Shown here in pieces: positions 37,117-49,126 of a DNA stretch of 64,000 nucleotides (within the stretch, counting starts at the first letter, position 1; the number at the start of each line of letters is the position of its first letter). Under the pieces are notes generated by a model, which had not been told where the DNA came from, made no database searches, and saw only the letters and a list, made by a program, of their open reading frames with translations. Location of the stretch: the NCBI RefSeq assembly GCF_934309415.1, contig NZ_CAKRDI010000003.1, positions 118,945-182,944 on the forward strand, given 5' to 3'. The DNA comes from an uncultured Mediterraneibacter sp. Its GTDB lineage: Bacteria; Bacillota; Clostridia; Lachnospirales; Lachnospiraceae. Made by a program: the position numbers and the translations under genes.

Positions 37117-37542
37117 ATGGCAAAAAAAGTAGAAGGATATATCAAATTACAGATTCCTGCTGGAAAGGCAACTCCGGCACCACCGGTTGGTCCTGCACTT
37201 GGACAGCACGGTGTAAACATCGTTGAATTTACAAAACAGTTCAATGCTAGAACAGCAGATCAGGGAGATCTTATCATCCCTGTAGTAATCACTGTTTACA
37301 ATGACAGAAGCTTCAGCTTCATCACAAAGACACCACCGGCAGCAGTTCTTATTAAGAAGGCTTGTAAAATCCAGTCCGGTTCTGGTGTACCGAACAAGAC
37401 AAAAGTTGCTACAATCACAAAAGCTCAGGTTAGAGAGATTGCTGAAATGAAGATGCCAGACCTGAACGCAGCTACAGTAGAGGCTGCTGAGAGCATGATC
37501 GCTGGAACATGCCGTTCCATGGGTGTAGTTGTAGAAGACTAA
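37117..37542 (+). CDS. rplK: 50S ribosomal protein L11
   Basis: The 141-residue L11 of the GTPase-associated centre. The N-terminal [20 protein letters not shown] and the [13 protein letters not shown] segments are diagnostic. Expression is expected to respond to free L1 through the mimic hairpin just upstream. Confidence 0.98.
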   Translation: MAKKVEGYIKLQIPAGKATPAPPVGPALGQHGVNIVEFTKQFNARTADQGDLIIPVVITVYNDRSFSFITKTPPAAVLIKKACKIQSGSGVPNKTKVATITKAQVREIAEMKMPDLNAATVEAAESMIAGTCRSMGVVVED

Positions 37543-37647
37543 TCCAGATTTTATAACGATTATATTGTAGGATACGATCAGCCGACCTTTTCCGGTGTCC
37601 TCGGGGGAGAGAGCGCTGAAAGTTCAATTGTTTAGTAAATTCATAAA

Positions 37648-37677
37648 GTGGGAGGGGCAAGTTCCCGCCAATACCAC
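37648..37677 (+). promoter_or_regulatory. Second L1-binding site mimic, in the rplA leader
   Basis: GTGGGAGGGGCAAG and TTCCCGCCAATACCAC repeat the arrangement found before rplK, again followed directly by AAGGAGG. The hairpin tip differs from the rplK copy while the L1-contact bases are identical. Confidence 0.8.
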
Positions 37678-37694
37678 AAGGAGGTTATTGTAAA

Positions 37695-38387
37695 ATGAAA
37701 CGAGGAAAAAAATATATCGAAGCTGCAAAACTGATCGAAAGAGGAAATCTCTATGATCCTGCAGAAGCAGTAGCATTAGTAAAGAAATCAGCAACAGCAA
37801 AGTTTGACGAGACAATCGAGGCTCATATCAGAACAGGTTGTGACGGACGTCACGCAGATCAGCAGATCCGTGGTGCTGTAGTTCTTCCACACGGAACAGG
37901 TAAGAAGGTTCGCATCCTTGTGTTCGCTAAGGACGCTAAGGCTGAGGAAGCAAAGGCAGCAGGTGCTGACTTCGTTGGAGGAGACGAACTGATCCCGAAG
38001 ATTCAGAATGAGGGATGGCTTGACTTCGACGTTGTAGTTGCTACACCAGACATGATGGGTGTTGTTGGACGTCTTGGACGTGTACTTGGACCTAAGGGAC
38101 TTATGCCAAACCCGAAGGCTGGTACAGTAACAATGGACGTTACAAAAGCTATCAACGATATCAAAGCTGGTAAGATTGAGTACAGACTGGACAAGACAAA
38201 CATTATCCATGTTCCGATCGGAAAAGCATCCTTTACAGAGGAGCAGTTAGCGGACAACTTCCAGACGCTTATCGATGCAATCAACAAGGTTAGACCAGCC
38301 GCTGTTAAAGGTCAGTACCTGAAGAGTGTAACTCTTACATCTACAATGGGACCTGGCGTGAAGATTAACCCGGTTAAACTTGCATAA
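37695..38387 (+). CDS. rplA: 50S ribosomal protein L1
   Basis: The 230-residue L1 of the ribosomal L1 stalk and probable repressor of its own cistron and of rplK. Family motifs include [21 protein letters not shown] and [15 protein letters not shown]. It lies 150 bp after rplK and is followed by a terminator before the rplJL unit. Confidence 0.98.
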   Translation: MKRGKKYIEAAKLIERGNLYDPAEAVALVKKSATAKFDETIEAHIRTGCDGRHADQQIRGAVVLPHGTGKKVRILVFAKDAKAEEAKAAGADFVGGDELIPKIQNEGWLDFDVVVATPDMMGVVGRLGRVLGPKGLMPNPKAGTVTMDVTKAINDIKAGKIEYRLDKTNIIHVPIGKASFTEEQLADNFQTLIDAINKVRPAAVKGQYLKSVTLTSTMGPGVKINPVKLA

Positions 38388-38425
38388 TAAAATGTAAAAC
38401 AGACGGTCACGAGACTGTCATAGAG

Positions 38426-38454
38426 GAGGATCTGCTTTCGGCGGATCCTCTTTT
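38426..38454 (+). terminator. Terminator after rplA
   Basis: GAGGATC (38426-38432) and GATCCTC (38444-38450) with an extra inner GC pair and a TTTT run. Confidence 0.8.
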
Positions 38455-38486
38455 GAAAAGAAAAATAAAAAAGATGAAAAACAGGC

Positions 38487-38515
38487 TTGACATATGATGA
38501 TTATCATGGTATTAT
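38487..38515 (+). promoter_or_regulatory. rplJL promoter
   Basis: TTGACA (38487-38492), 17-bp spacer, TATTAT (38510-38515). Confidence 0.8.
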
Positions 38516-38520
38516 AGTCT

Positions 38521-38645
38521 AGCAACTGCCGAAGACAGTAGGTGCTGAAAAGCGTAAGTTATGAACGCCTACCGAGGAAGAATGAATTTTTACATGCGTA
38601 TGAATTTATAGAACCTCCACGTCTTTGGACCTGGAGATTTTTTTA
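38521..38645 (+). promoter_or_regulatory. Ribosomal protein L10 leader with attenuator
   Basis: The leader contains the AGCAACTGCCGAAGACAGT and CGCCTACCGAGGAAG blocks typical of the Firmicute L10 leader, which binds the L10/L12 complex. Further down CTCCACGTC pairs with GACCTGGAG (38615-38636) before a seven-T tract, forming a terminator. Excess L10 is expected to favour termination. Confidence 0.82.
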
Positions 38646-38712
38646 GTTTCAGCAGTATGATCTGCTGGGAACTTTGGCAGTACACGAATAATATAAGGAG
38701 GTGTACCGAAAA

Positions 38713-39246
38713 GTGGCAAAGGTTGAAGTAAAACAGCCAATCGTTGACAAGATTGCAGAAGAGATTAAAGACGCTCAGTCAGTAGTTCTCGTTGACTACC
38801 GTGGACTTACAGTTGCTCAGGATACAGAGCTTCGTAAGCAGCTCAGAGAAGCTGGTGTGGTTTACAAAGTTTACAAGAACACAATGATGAAGAGAGCTTT
38901 CGAGGGTACTGAATTTGCAGCCCTTGATGACTGCCTGGAAGGACCAAGCGCTATTGCGATTTCTAAAGATGACGCAACAGCACCGGCAAGAATCCTTTAC
39001 AAATTTGCACAGGATGCTCCGGCACTTGAACTTAAGGGTGGTGTAGTTGAAGGAACAGCATATGATGTAGCAGGTATTTCTGAACTTGCTAAGATCCCTT
39101 CAAGAGACGAACTGCTTTCCAAGTTGCTTGGAAGCTTACAGTCACCTATCACAAACTTTGCTCGTGTTATCAAACAGATCGCAGAGCAGGGTGGAGAAGC
39201 GGCTCCAGCAGAAGCAGCAGAGGAGACAGCAACAGACGCAGAGTAA
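38713..39246 (+). CDS. rplJ: 50S ribosomal protein L10
   Basis: The 177-residue L10 anchors L7/L12 dimers to the ribosome. MAKVEVKQPIVDKIAEEIK begins at a GTG (38713); AAGGAGGTG lies ten bases upstream and the frame is also open from a GTG within it at 38701. VLVDYRGLTVAQDTELRKQL is typical. The Ala/Glu-rich C-terminus binds L7/L12. Confidence 0.97.
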   Translation: MAKVEVKQPIVDKIAEEIKDAQSVVLVDYRGLTVAQDTELRKQLREAGVVYKVYKNTMMKRAFEGTEFAALDDCLEGPSAIAISKDDATAPARILYKFAQDAPALELKGGVVEGTAYDVAGISELAKIPSRDELLSKLLGSLQSPITNFARVIKQIAEQGGEAAPAEAAEETATDAE

Positions 39247-39338
39247 TATGCGTCAGCTGATCTGGATACAGACAGCATATATGAGCAGATGCTCATCTAA
39301 TTAATTAAGAATGAAAGAAAAAATGGAGGATATTTAAA

Positions 39339-39710
39339 ATGGCTAAATTGACAACAGCTGAAATGATCGAAGCGATCAAAGAGTTATCAGTATTAGAGTT
39401 AAACGAGCTTGTTAAAGCTTGTGAAGAAGAGTTCGGCGTATCTGCAGCAGCAGGAGTAGTAGTTGCAGCAGCAGGAGCTGAAGGTGGAGCAGCAGAGAAA
39501 GATGAGTTCGACGTAGAGCTTACATCTGCAGGAGCTTCAAAAGTTAAAGTTATCAAGGTTGTTCGTGAAGTAACAGGACTTGGACTTAAAGAAGCAAAAG
39601 AGCTTGTTGACGGAGCTCCGAAGGTAATCAAAGAGGCTGTTTCTAAAGCAGAGGCTGAAGAACTCAAAGCTAAACTTGAAGAGCAGGGAGCAGAAGTTAC
39701 ACTGAAATAA
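39339..39710 (+). CDS. rplL: 50S ribosomal protein L7/L12
   Basis: The 123-residue stalk protein with its N-terminal dimerisation helix, Ala/Gly-rich hinge (about 38-52) and C-terminal domain [21 protein letters not shown] that recruits translation factors. It follows rplJ by about 90 bp and ends just before a strong terminator. Confidence 0.98.
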   Translation: MAKLTTAEMIEAIKELSVLELNELVKACEEEFGVSAAAGVVVAAAGAEGGAAEKDEFDVELTSAGASKVKVIKVVREVTGLGLKEAKELVDGAPKVIKEAVSKAEAEELKAKLEEQGAEVTLK

Positions 39711-39735
39711 TCATTGTAAATAATGCGATAAGAAG

Positions 39736-39771
39736 GACCGCAGAAGATAAAATACTTCTGCGGTCTTTTTT
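39736..39771 (+). terminator. rplJL terminator
   Basis: GACCGCAGAAG and CTTCTGCGGTC form a perfect 11-bp stem with a T7 tract. Confidence 0.93.
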
Positions 39772-39806
39772 CATTCAGCGTAGAAATAATTTTTGGGGAA
39801 GGTATC

Positions 39807-40961
39807 ATGATGGATGCAATTGAGCTGACGAAAAAATTAGTACAGATAGAAAGCACAGATCCGGGATGTTATGAAGGAAATATCGGTGAGTTCATTCTGG
39901 ATTATATGAAGAAAAGTGGTGCGGAAACGGAAAGTTACGATGTAGAAAACGGACGAAAGATTGTTCGTGGAATTCTTCATGGAGAAGAAGAACATCCTGC
40001 ATTGATCTATATCTGCCATATGGATACGGTAGTTAAAGGTGATGGCTGGATAAGAGATGCTTTCGGAGCTGAAGAGGATGACGGGAAGATCTGGGGAAGA
40101 GGTTCCTGCGATATGAAATCAGGACTGGCATGTGCATTGACAGCATTTACAGAAACAGCTGAGGCTGTGAGAAAAAGTGGAAAGAAACTGAACCATACAT
40201 TGATGTTTATCGGAACAGTAGATGAAGAGGCAGATATGAAGGGATCAGAAGCTGCCATTCAGCAGGGATGGATAGACAAAGAGGATTGGGTGCTGGATAT
40301 GGAGCCGACATCAGGAATGATCCAGATGGCGCATAAAGGACGTACCTGGTTTGAACTGGATGTAGATGGTGTGACTGCACACGCCAGTATGCCGGAAAAA
40401 GGAGCGGATGCGATTGCTGGAATCTCATTTATGATCGCTGAGATCCGCAGCAGGATGGATCAGGCACCAAAACATGAAGAACTTGGAAACTCTACAGTGA
40501 CATTTGGACAGATTTCCGGTGGATACAGTCCGTATGTTGTATCAGATCACTGTAAAGTTACGATCGACATGCGTCTTGTACCGCCGATGAATACAAAAGA
40601 GGCAGAGAAGATTGTAGAAGCTGCGATCAAAACCGGAGAAAAAGCTGTACCGGGTGTAAAAGGAAGTTACCGGCTGACAGGAGATCGTCCTCCGGTAGAG
40701 ACACACAGAGAATCAGGACTAATGGAGAACCTGATTGCTTCTGTAGAAAAAGTGACCGGAGAAAAAGCGGTTGTATCTGCATTCTCAGGCTATACAGACA
40801 CGGCGGTTGTTGCAGGAATGACGGGGAATCCGAATTGTATGTCTTATGGACCCGGAAATCTTGCACAGGCACATAAACCGGATGAATATGTGGAAATCCG
40901 TGATATTGAACGCTGCGTGGAAGTTTACAGAGAACTGATCTGTCGATTTGAAGAGGCATAA
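39807..40961 (+). CDS. M20 family metallopeptidase/deacylase (ArgE/DapE/ACY1 type)
   Basis: A 384-residue zinc enzyme. Metal ligands are recognisable in YICHMDTV, WGRGSCDMKSG and GTVDEEADM, and the dimerisation domain has VTAHASMPEKGADAI. It probably removes an acyl or aminoacyl group from an amino acid or small peptide. The substrate cannot be named, and members of this family are often annotated as ArgE, DapE or succinyl-diaminopimelate desuccinylase without proof. It stands alone between the rplJL and rpoBC units. Confidence 0.87.
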   Translation: MMDAIELTKKLVQIESTDPGCYEGNIGEFILDYMKKSGAETESYDVENGRKIVRGILHGEEEHPALIYICHMDTVVKGDGWIRDAFGAEEDDGKIWGRGSCDMKSGLACALTAFTETAEAVRKSGKKLNHTLMFIGTVDEEADMKGSEAAIQQGWIDKEDWVLDMEPTSGMIQMAHKGRTWFELDVDGVTAHASMPEKGADAIAGISFMIAEIRSRMDQAPKHEELGNSTVTFGQISGGYSPYVVSDHCKVTIDMRLVPPMNTKEAEKIVEAAIKTGEKAVPGVKGSYRLTGDRPPVETHRESGLMENLIASVEKVTGEKAVVSAFSGYTDTAVVAGMTGNPNCMSYGPGNLAQAHKPDEYVEIRDIERCVEVYRELICRFEEA

Positions 40962-40973
40962 TAACATGTTTTG

Positions 40974-41034
40974 CAATGTCTTTAAAGACATTGGGCTGTA
41001 TCTGAATGATTTGAAGTATGTCTGGAACATACTT
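40974..41034. repeat. Two dyad-symmetric sites after the M20 gene
   Basis: CAATGTCTTTAAAGACATTG (40974-40993) is a perfect 20-bp palindrome. AAGTATGT and ACATACTT (41014-41021 with 41027-41034) form a second dyad 20 bp later. Neither has a T-tract. They could be operators or transcript-end hairpins; nothing else is visible between 40962 and the rpoB promoter. Confidence 0.5.
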
Positions 41035-41155
41035 TGAAATGCGATACGGATGTGAATAATCACAAAAATCTTCAAAGATCAACAAATTGAGTCGGCATAA
41101 TAGCATAATTGAGGAAAAAAGTCAAGGAAAATATCAAAAAAATGCAAAATTATTA

Positions 41156-41185
41156 TTGACAATAAAAAGAGCTTTGTGGTATAGT
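41156..41185 (+). promoter_or_regulatory. rpoBC promoter
   Basis: TTGACA (41156-41161), 18-bp spacer, TATAGT (41180-41185). A leader of about 200 nt follows, with a CCTGTT/AACAGG hairpin near 41318-41336; no known regulatory motif was recognised in it. Confidence 0.75.
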
Positions 41186-41390
41186 AGAAAATGCGCTATT
41201 GTGGAAAGGTATGCCAAATAGTGACAGAAGTCGCTGTCGCAGGGCTCTTTTCAATTTGATTAAATTTAGAACTCAACAAAGGCAGATAAGCCAGGTTTCG
41301 GATGAGTCATAAATGTCCTGTTTCTATAATAACAGGCTGATACAGTATGACGCCGGGACCGCAAAATAATATATGAGGAGTGAAACGTCA

Positions 41391-44300
41391 ATGGAGAAAA
41401 ACAGAATTCGTCCCATCAAAACCGGAAAAAGCTTTCGCATGAGCTATTCCAGGCAGGAAGAAGTATTAGAGATGCCAAACCTCATTGAAGTTCAGAAGGA
41501 TTCCTACAAATGGTTTCTGGATGAAGGCCTCAACGAGGTATTCGATGATATTTCCCCGATTACTGATTACAGTGGTCGCCTGAGCCTGGAATTCGTGGAT
41601 TTTACACTCTGTGAAGAAGATGCAAAATATACCATCGATGAGTGTAAAGAACGCGATGCAACTTATGCTGCACCTCTGAAGGTCAGAGTAAGGCTTTATA
41701 ATAAGGAAACTGATGAGATCAATGAGCACGAGATCTTTATGGGAGATCTTCCGCTGATGACAAAGACAGGTACTTTTGTAATCAATGGTGCAGAACGTGT
41801 TATCGTCAGCCAGCTTGTTCGTTCCCCTGGTATTTACTATGGAATTGCACACGACAAGTATGGTAAGAAACTCTATTCATCTACTGTTATCCCGAACCGT
41901 GGTGCATGGCTTGAATATGAGACAGACTCCAATGACGTTTTCTACGTTCGTGTAGACCGTACAAGAAAAGTACCAATCACAGTCCTGATCCGTGCACTTG
42001 GTGTGGGAACTAATGCTGAGATCATCGATGTATTCGGTGAAGAGCCGAAGATTCTTGCAAGTTTTGGAAAAGATACAGCAGAGAGCTATCAGGAAGGTCT
42101 GTTAGAGCTGTACAAGAAGATCCGTCCAGGCGAGCCGCTGGCAGTAGACAGTGCAGAAAGCCTGATCACAAGTATGTTCTTCGATCCAAGACGCTATGAT
42201 CTCGCAAAAGTAGGACGTTATAAATTCAATAAGAAACTCATGCTGAAGAACCGTATTTCAGGACAGGTTGTTGCAGAGGATGTTGTAAGTGCCATCACAG
42301 GTGAAGTTGTTGCTGAAAAAGGAACAAAGATCACACGTGAGATCGCAGACGCAATCCAGAACGCTGCAGTACCGTACCTGTGGGTTGAGAGTGAAGAGTC
42401 TTCAAGAAATATCAAGATTCTTTCCAACTTAATGGTAGATCTTCAGGCAGTTGTTGATATCGACCCGGCAGAAGTCGGAGTTACAGAACAGGTATATTAC
42501 CCTGTACTGGCCGGAATCATTGAAGAATCTGCAGGAGATGTAGACGAGATGAAGAGACTCATCAAGAGAGACCTTCATGATCTGATTCCGAAACATATTA
42601 CAAAAGAAGATATCTTCGCATCCATCAACTACAACATGCATCTTGAATATGGCATGGGAAATGATGATGATATCGACCACCTGGGTAACAGACGAATCCG
42701 TGCGGTAGGAGAACTTCTCCAGAACCAGTACAGAATCGGTCTGTCCAGACTGGAAAGAGTTGTCCGTGAAAGAATGACAACACAGGATCAGGATGGTATT
42801 TCACCACAGTCCCTGATCAATATCAAACCTGTAACAGCAGCAGTGAAAGAATTCTTTGGTTCTTCCCAGCTGTCACAGTTCATGGATCAGAACAACCCAC
42901 TGGGTGAGCTGACTCATAAGAGACGTCTGTCTGCATTGGGACCAGGAGGTCTCTCAAGAGACCGTGCTGGATTCGAGGTCCGCGACGTACATTATTCTCA
43001 CTACGGAAGAATGTGTCCGATCGAGACTCCTGAGGGTCCTAACATCGGTCTGATCAACTCTCTTGCATGCTATGCGAGAATCAATGAGTATGGTTTCATC
43101 GAGGCTCCATATCGTAAAGTTGACAAGACGGATCCGATGAATCCGATCGTTACAGACGAAGTTGTATATATGACTGCAGATGAAGAGGATAATTACCATG
43201 TAGCACAGGCTAATACACCTCTTGATGAAGAAGGTCATTTCATCAACAAGAACGTATCCGGTCGTTACCGCGAGGAGACACAGGACTACGAAAGAAATAA
43301 ATTTGACTACATGGACGTATCACCTAAGCAGGTGTTCTCCGTAGCTACAGCATTGATTCCGTTCCTGCAGAACGACGATGCCAACCGTGCGCTGATGGGA
43401 TCTAACATGCAGCGTCAGGCAGTACCTCTTCTTACAACAGAAGCTCCGGTAGTCGGAACAGGTATGGAAGTAAAATCAGCGGTTGACTCAGGTGTTGCTG
43501 AGGTCGCTGAAAAAGCAGGTGTAGTTGAAAGTTCTACATCTACAAGCATCACAATCAAACATGATGATGGTACAAGAAAGACATACAAACTGACAAAATT
43601 CCAGAGAAGTAACCAGAGCAACTGCTACAACCAGAGACCGATCGTTGACAAAGGTGAACGTGTTGAGGCTGGTCAGGTTATCGCAGACGGTCCGTCTACA
43701 TCCGGTGGAGAGATGGCTCTTGGAAAGAACCCGCTGATCGGATTCATGACATGGGAAGGTTACAACTACGAGGATGCCGTTCTTTTAAGTGAGAGACTGG
43801 TTCAGGATGATGTTTATACATCTGTTCATATCGAGGAATATGAAGCAGAAGCCAGAGATACAAAACTCGGACCTGAGGAAATCACAAGAGATATCCCGGG
43901 TGTTGGAGATGACGCTCTGAAGGATCTGGATGAGAGAGGAATCATCCGTATCGGTGCTGAGGTTCGTGCAGGGGATATCCTTGTTGGTAAAGTAACTCCG
44001 AAGGGAGAGACAGAGCTGACAGCAGAGGAAAGACTTCTTCGTGCAATCTTCGGCGAGAAAGCCCGCGAGGTAAGAGATACATCTCTGAAAGTACCTCACG
44101 GAGAATATGGTATTGTAGTAGATGCCAAAGTATTTACAAGAGAGAATGGTGATGAACTTTCACCGGGAGTAAACCAGGCAATCCGTATCTATATCGCACA
44201 GAAGAGAAAGATCTCTGTTGGTGATAAGATGGCCGGACGACATGGTAACAAGGGTGTCGTTTCCCGTGTACTTCCAGTAGAAGATATGCCATTCCTTCCA

Positions 44301-45260
44301 AACGGTCGTCCGCTGGATATCGTGTTGAACCCACTGGGTGTGCCTTCACGTATGAACATCGGACAGGTGCTGGAGATTCATTTGAGTCTTGCAGCAAAAG
44401 CTCTTGGATTCAACGTTTCAACACCAGTATTTGCCGGTGCAAACGAGAATGATATTATGGATACTCTTGATCTCGCAAATGATTATGTAAATCTTGAGTG
44501 GGAAGAGTTTGAAGCAAAACATGGAGAGGAACTTCGTCCGGAAGTACTTCAGTTCCTTTCTGAGAACAGAGCACACAGAGAGCTCTGGAAGGGCGTACCG
44601 CTTTCAAGAGACGGTAAAGTTCGCCTCCGTGACGGACGTACAGGAGAGTACTTCGACAGCCCGGTAACTATTGGACACATGCATTACCTGAAACTGCATC
44701 ACCTGGTAGATGATAAGATCCATGCACGTTCTACAGGTCCTTACTCCCTCGTTACACAGCAGCCGCTGGGTGGTAAAGCTCAGTTCGGTGGACAGCGTTT
44801 CGGAGAGATGGAGGTATGGGCTCTTGAGGCTTATGGTGCATCTTACACACTGCAGGAGATTCTGACAGTTAAGTCTGATGATGTAGTAGGTCGTGTGAAG
44901 ACATATGAGGCAATTATTAAAGGGGAGAATATTCCTGAGCCAGGTGTTCCGGAATCCTTCAAGGTACTGTTAAAAGAGCTTCAGTCTCTTGCACTGGATG
45001 TGCGCGTGCTGCGTGATGACAACACAGAAGTTGAGATCATGGAGAGCGTTGATTATGGCGAGACAGATCTTCGTCATATCATCGAAGGAGACAGAAGATA
45101 CCGTGATGAGAATGAATCCTTCGGAGATCACGGATTTACTGAGCAGGAATTTGTAGGCGAGGAACTCGAGAATGTTGAGCCGGAAGATGAAGAACCGGAT
45201 GACAGCGATCTTGAAAATCTGAGCTTTGACGATGATGATTATCTGGGTGACGAGGAATAA
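41391..45260 (+). CDS. rpoB: DNA-directed RNA polymerase subunit beta
   Basis: The 1289-residue beta subunit. The rifampicin-binding region is intact: [24 protein letters not shown] split across [16 protein letters not shown] and [33 protein letters not shown] near the active site and the C-terminal [20 protein letters not shown] segment are as expected. I use ATG 41391 ([20 protein letters not shown]), preceded by GAGGAGTG; the frame is open to ATG 41373. The last 30 residues are strongly acidic, ending [10 protein letters not shown]. Confidence 0.98.
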   Translation: MEKNRIRPIKTGKSFRMSYSRQEEVLEMPNLIEVQKDSYKWFLDEGLNEVFDDISPITDYSGRLSLEFVDFTLCEEDAKYTIDECKERDATYAAPLKVRVRLYNKETDEINEHEIFMGDLPLMTKTGTFVINGAERVIVSQLVRSPGIYYGIAHDKYGKKLYSSTVIPNRGAWLEYETDSNDVFYVRVDRTRKVPITVLIRALGVGTNAEIIDVFGEEPKILASFGKDTAESYQEGLLELYKKIRPGEPLAVDSAESLITSMFFDPRRYDLAKVGRYKFNKKLMLKNRISGQVVAEDVVSAITGEVVAEKGTKITREIADAIQNAAVPYLWVESEESSRNIKILSNLMVDLQAVVDIDPAEVGVTEQVYYPVLAGIIEESAGDVDEMKRLIKRDLHDLIPKHITKEDIFASINYNMHLEYGMGNDDDIDHLGNRRIRAVGELLQNQYRIGLSRLERVVRERMTTQDQDGISPQSLINIKPVTAAVKEFFGSSQLSQFMDQNNPLGELTHKRRLSALGPGGLSRDRAGFEVRDVHYSHYGRMCPIETPEGPNIGLINSLACYARINEYGFIEAPYRKVDKTDPMNPIVTDEVVYMTADEEDNYHVAQANTPLDEEGHFINKNVSGRYREETQDYERNKFDYMDVSPKQVFSVATALIPFLQNDDANRALMGSNMQRQAVPLLTTEAPVVGTGMEVKSAVDSGVAEVAEKAGVVESSTSTSITIKHDDGTRKTYKLTKFQRSNQSNCYNQRPIVDKGERVEAGQVIADGPSTSGGEMALGKNPLIGFMTWEGYNYEDAVLLSERLVQDDVYTSVHIEEYEAEARDTKLGPEEITRDIPGVGDDALKDLDERGIIRIGAEVRAGDILVGKVTPKGETELTAEERLLRAIFGEKAREVRDTSLKVPHGEYGIVVDAKVFTRENGDELSPGVNQAIRIYIAQKRKISVGDKMAGRHGNKGVVSRVLPVEDMPFLPNGRPLDIVLNPLGVPSRMNIGQVLEIHLSLAAKALGFNVSTPVFAGANENDIMDTLDLANDYVNLEWEEFEAKHGEELRPEVLQFLSENRAHRELWKGVPLSRDGKVRLRDGRTGEYFDSPVTIGHMHYLKLHHLVDDKIHARSTGPYSLVTQQPLGGKAQFGGQRFGEMEVWALEAYGASYTLQEILTVKSDDVVGRVKTYEAIIKGENIPEPGVPESFKVLLKELQSLALDVRVLRDDNTEVEIMESVDYGETDLRHIIEGDRRYRDENESFGDHGFTEQEFVGEELENVEPEDEEPDDSDLENLSFDDDDYLGDEE

Positions 45261-45278
45261 TAAGGAGGAGCCGTTTTT

Positions 45279-48200
45279 ATGCCAAATAACAATGAACAAC
45301 AATATCAACCGTTAACATTTGATGCGATAAAGATCGGCCTGGCTTCACCTGAAAAGATCATGGAGTGGTCCAGAGGTGAGGTTACAAAGCCGGAGACCAT
45401 TAACTATAGAACACTGAAACCGGAAAAGGATGGACTTTTCTGCGAAAGAATCTTTGGACCTAGCAAAGACTGGGAGTGCCACTGTGGTAAATACAAAAAG
45501 ATTCGTTATAAAGGTGTAGTTTGTGATCGTTGTGGTGTTGAGGTTACAAAGTCAAGTGTTCGCCGTGAGCGTATGGGTCACATCGCTCTGGCGGCACCTG
45601 TATCACATATCTGGTACTTTAAGGGAATCCCGAGCCGTATGGGACTGATCCTTGACATTTCTCCAAGAACACTGGAGAGAGTACTTTACTTTGCATCCTA
45701 TATCGTGCTTGACAAGGGAGAGACAGATCTGGCATACAAACAGATCCTTTCCGAGGCTGAGTATCAGGAAGCAAGAGAAAAATGGGGAAGACATGCATTC
45801 CGCGTAGGAATGGGTGCAGAGGCCATCAAAGAACTGCTCGAAGCAATCGATCTTGAAAAAGATTACGCAGAACTTCAGGCAGGACTTGAGAATGCAACAG
45901 GACAGAAACGTGCAAGAATCGTAAAACGTCTGGAAGTTGTAGAAGCATTCCGTGAATCTGGAAACAGACCGGAGTGGATGATCCTGACAGCAATCCCGGT
46001 TATCCCACCGGATCTTCGCCCTATGGTACAGCTGGATGGTGGACGTTTTGCAACATCTGACTTGAATGATCTGTACAGAAGAATTATCAACAGAAATAAC
46101 CGTCTGAAGAGACTTCTTGAGCTTGGAGCTCCGGACATTATCGTTCGTAATGAGAAACGTATGCTTCAGGAAGCAGTAGACGCACTGATCGACAACGGTC
46201 GTCGTGGACGTCCGGTTACAGGTCCTGGAAACAGAGCATTAAAATCTCTGTCCGATATGCTGAAAGGTAAATCCGGACGTTTCCGTCAGAACCTGCTTGG
46301 AAAACGTGTTGACTACTCAGGACGTTCTGTTATCGTTGTTGGACCGGAACTGAAGATTTATCAGTGTGGTCTGCCGAAAGAGATGGCAATCGAGCTGTTC
46401 AAACCATTCGTTATGAAAGAACTGGTTGCAAACGGAACAGCACACAATATTAAAAATGCTAAGAAGATGGTCGAGAGACTTCAGCCAGAGGTATGGGATG
46501 TGCTCGAAGAAGTAATCAAAGAGCATCCGGTTATGCTGAACCGTGCCCCTACTCTGCATAGACTTGGTATCCAGGCATTCGAGCCAATCCTTGTAGAAGG
46601 TAAGGCAATCAAGCTGCATCCACTGGTATGTACAGCTTACAATGCCGATTTCGATGGAGACCAGATGGCTGTCCATGTACCGCTGTCACAGGAAGCACAG
46701 GCAGAGTGCCGTTTCCTTCTTCTTTCACCAAACAACCTGCTGAAACCATCTGATGGTGGTCCGGTAGCCGTTCCTTCACAGGATATGGTACTTGGTATTT
46801 ACTATCTGACTCAGCTTCGTCCTGGTGCAAAGGGAGAGGGCATGTTCTTTAAGAGCGTGAACGAGGCTATTCTTGCATACGAGAATGGATATATCACACT
46901 TCACTCACAGATTAAAGTACGTGTGACAAAGACTCTTGCAAATGGAGAAGAGAAGACAGGAACTATCGACGCAACACTTGGCCGTCTCCTGTTTAACGAG
47001 ATCATTCCACAGGACCTTGGTTTTGTAGACCGTGAGGTTGAGGGAAATGAACTCAAGATGGAAATCGACTTCCATGTTGGTAAGAAACAGCTGAAGCAGA
47101 TCCTTGAGAAAGTTATCAACACTCATGGAGCTACACAGACAGCAGAAGTTCTTGACGATGTTAAGGCAATCGGATACAAGTTCTCTACAAGAGCAGCTAT
47201 GACAGTATCCATTTCCGATATGACTGTACCACCGCAGAAACCGCAGATGATGCAGGAAGCACAGGATACAGTAGACAAGATCACAAAGAACTACAAACGT
47301 GGTCTTATCACAGAAGAAGAGCGTTACAAAGAAGTTGTTGAGACATGGAAAGCAACCGATGATAAACTGACAGAGGCACTGCTGACAGGTCTTGATAAAT
47401 ACAATAACATCTTCATGATGGCAGATTCCGGAGCCCGTGGATCTGACAAGCAGATCAAACAGCTTGCAGGTATGCGTGGACTGATGGCTGATACAACTGG
47501 ACGTACAATCGAGTTGCCTATCAAGTCTAATTTCCGTGAAGGTCTTGACGTACTGGAGTACTTCATGTCAGCGCATGGAGCACGAAAAGGAATGGCCGAT
47601 ACAGCACTTCGTACAGCCGATTCAGGATACCTTACAAGACGTCTGGTTGATGTATCACAGCAGCTGATCATTCATGATCTTGACTGTGCACAGCCGGGAC
47701 AGCCGATTCCAGGAATGTATGTACATGCATTCATGGATGGAAATGAAGAGATTGAGAGCCTCCAGGATCGTATTACAGGACGTTTCTCTGCTGAGGACAT
47801 CAAAGATAAAGATGGCAATGTCATCGTAAAAGCAAACCACATGATTACACCACGTCGTGCTGAGCGCGTAATGAAGAAGGGTGTAGATGAGAATGGAAAT
47901 GCACTGAACAAAGTTAAGATCCGTACAATCCTTACATGTAAGTGTAAAGATGGTGTCTGCTCCAAGTGTTATGGTGCGAACATGGCTACAGGTGAGGCTG
48001 TACAGGTTGGTGAGGCTGTTGGTATTATGGCTGCTCAGTCTATCGGTGAGCCAGGTACACAGTTGACCATGCGTACATTCCATAATGGTGGAGTTGCCGG
48101 TGACGATATCACACAGGGTCTTCCTCGTGTCGAGGAGCTTTTTGAGGCAAGAAAGCCGAAAGGACTTGCGATTATCACAGAGTTCGCCGGACGTGCCACA

Positions 48201-49019
48201 ATCAGTGATACTAAGAAGAAACGTGAAGTTATCGTTACAAATGAGGAGACAGGTGAGTCCAAAGCTTATCTTATCCCTTACGGATCACGTATCAAGATTC
48301 AGGACGGCGTAATGCTTGGTGCAGGAGATGAGCTTACAGAAGGTAGCGTAAATCCGCACGATATCCTGAAGATCAAAGGTCTTCGTGCAGCTCAGGATTA
48401 CATGCTTCAGGAAGTACAGCGTGTATACCGTCTGCAGGGTGTTGAGATCAACGATAAGCATATCGAGGTTATCGTTCGTCAGATGCTCAAGAAGATCCGT
48501 ATCGAAGAAAAGGGTGATACAGAATTCCTTCCGGGAACAATGGTAGATGTCCTTGACTTCGAGGAAGTAAATGAGAAACTTGTAGCAGAAGGCAAAGAGC
48601 CGGCTACAGGAGAGCAGATCATGCTTGGTATCACAAAGGCTTCTCTTGCAACAGAATCCTTCCTGTCAGCAGCATCCTTCCAGGAGACAACAAAAGTCCT
48701 GACAGAAGCTGCCATCAAGGGTAAAGTTGACCACCTTGTAGGTCTGAAAGAGAACGTTATCATCGGAAAACATATTCCGGCTGGTACAGGTATGAAGAAG
48801 TATCATGATGTAAAACTGAATACAGACATCAAGATGGAAGATGAACTGGATCTGGATGAAGATGTAGATCTGGACGAAGAACTTGACATGAACGATGATC
48901 TGGATTTCATAGAAGCAGATGATATCGAAACAACAGATGTTGCTGAAGATGTAGCAGAAAATACAGACGATGCAGATGATGTTGAATTCGATGCAGCTGA
49001 GGATGATACAGAAGTATAA
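45279..49019 (+). CDS. rpoC: DNA-directed RNA polymerase subunit beta'
   Basis: The 1246-residue beta' subunit with the N-terminal zinc finger ([20 protein letters not shown]), the catalytic aspartates in [16 protein letters not shown], and the bridge-helix region ([16 protein letters not shown] and after). The second zinc site [11 protein letters not shown] and the trigger-loop region are present. The C-terminus carries about 60 extra, very acidic residues (repeats of DLDE type). It follows rpoB by 18 bp with TAAGGAGGAG. Confidence 0.98.
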   Translation: MPNNNEQQYQPLTFDAIKIGLASPEKIMEWSRGEVTKPETINYRTLKPEKDGLFCERIFGPSKDWECHCGKYKKIRYKGVVCDRCGVEVTKSSVRRERMGHIALAAPVSHIWYFKGIPSRMGLILDISPRTLERVLYFASYIVLDKGETDLAYKQILSEAEYQEAREKWGRHAFRVGMGAEAIKELLEAIDLEKDYAELQAGLENATGQKRARIVKRLEVVEAFRESGNRPEWMILTAIPVIPPDLRPMVQLDGGRFATSDLNDLYRRIINRNNRLKRLLELGAPDIIVRNEKRMLQEAVDALIDNGRRGRPVTGPGNRALKSLSDMLKGKSGRFRQNLLGKRVDYSGRSVIVVGPELKIYQCGLPKEMAIELFKPFVMKELVANGTAHNIKNAKKMVERLQPEVWDVLEEVIKEHPVMLNRAPTLHRLGIQAFEPILVEGKAIKLHPLVCTAYNADFDGDQMAVHVPLSQEAQAECRFLLLSPNNLLKPSDGGPVAVPSQDMVLGIYYLTQLRPGAKGEGMFFKSVNEAILAYENGYITLHSQIKVRVTKTLANGEEKTGTIDATLGRLLFNEIIPQDLGFVDREVEGNELKMEIDFHVGKKQLKQILEKVINTHGATQTAEVLDDVKAIGYKFSTRAAMTVSISDMTVPPQKPQMMQEAQDTVDKITKNYKRGLITEEERYKEVVETWKATDDKLTEALLTGLDKYNNIFMMADSGARGSDKQIKQLAGMRGLMADTTGRTIELPIKSNFREGLDVLEYFMSAHGARKGMADTALRTADSGYLTRRLVDVSQQLIIHDLDCAQPGQPIPGMYVHAFMDGNEEIESLQDRITGRFSAEDIKDKDGNVIVKANHMITPRRAERVMKKGVDENGNALNKVKIRTILTCKCKDGVCSKCYGANMATGEAVQVGEAVGIMAAQSIGEPGTQLTMRTFHNGGVAGDDITQGLPRVEELFEARKPKGLAIITEFAGRATISDTKKKREVIVTNEETGESKAYLIPYGSRIKIQDGVMLGAGDELTEGSVNPHDILKIKGLRAAQDYMLQEVQRVYRLQGVEINDKHIEVIVRQMLKKIRIEEKGDTEFLPGTMVDVLDFEEVNEKLVAEGKEPATGEQIMLGITKASLATESFLSAASFQETTKVLTEAAIKGKVDHLVGLKENVIIGKHIPAGTGMKKYHDVKLNTDIKMEDELDLDEDVDLDEELDMNDDLDFIEADDIETTDVAEDVAENTDDADDVEFDAAEDDTEV

Positions 49020-49078
49020 ATCAGTAAAGAAAGCCGCAGACTGGTTTGCGGATAAACATTAATAAGAAATGATGTTAT

Positions 49079-49125
49079 AAAAAGCTTTCAACAGTACAAG
49101 ATACAGTGTTGTTGAAAGCTTTTTT
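49079..49125 (+). terminator. rpoBC terminator
   Basis: AAAAAGCTTTCAACA pairs with TGTTGAAAGCTTTTT around about 16 nt, ending in TTTTT and G. Repeat D begins one base later. Confidence 0.9.
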
Positions 49126-49126
49126 G

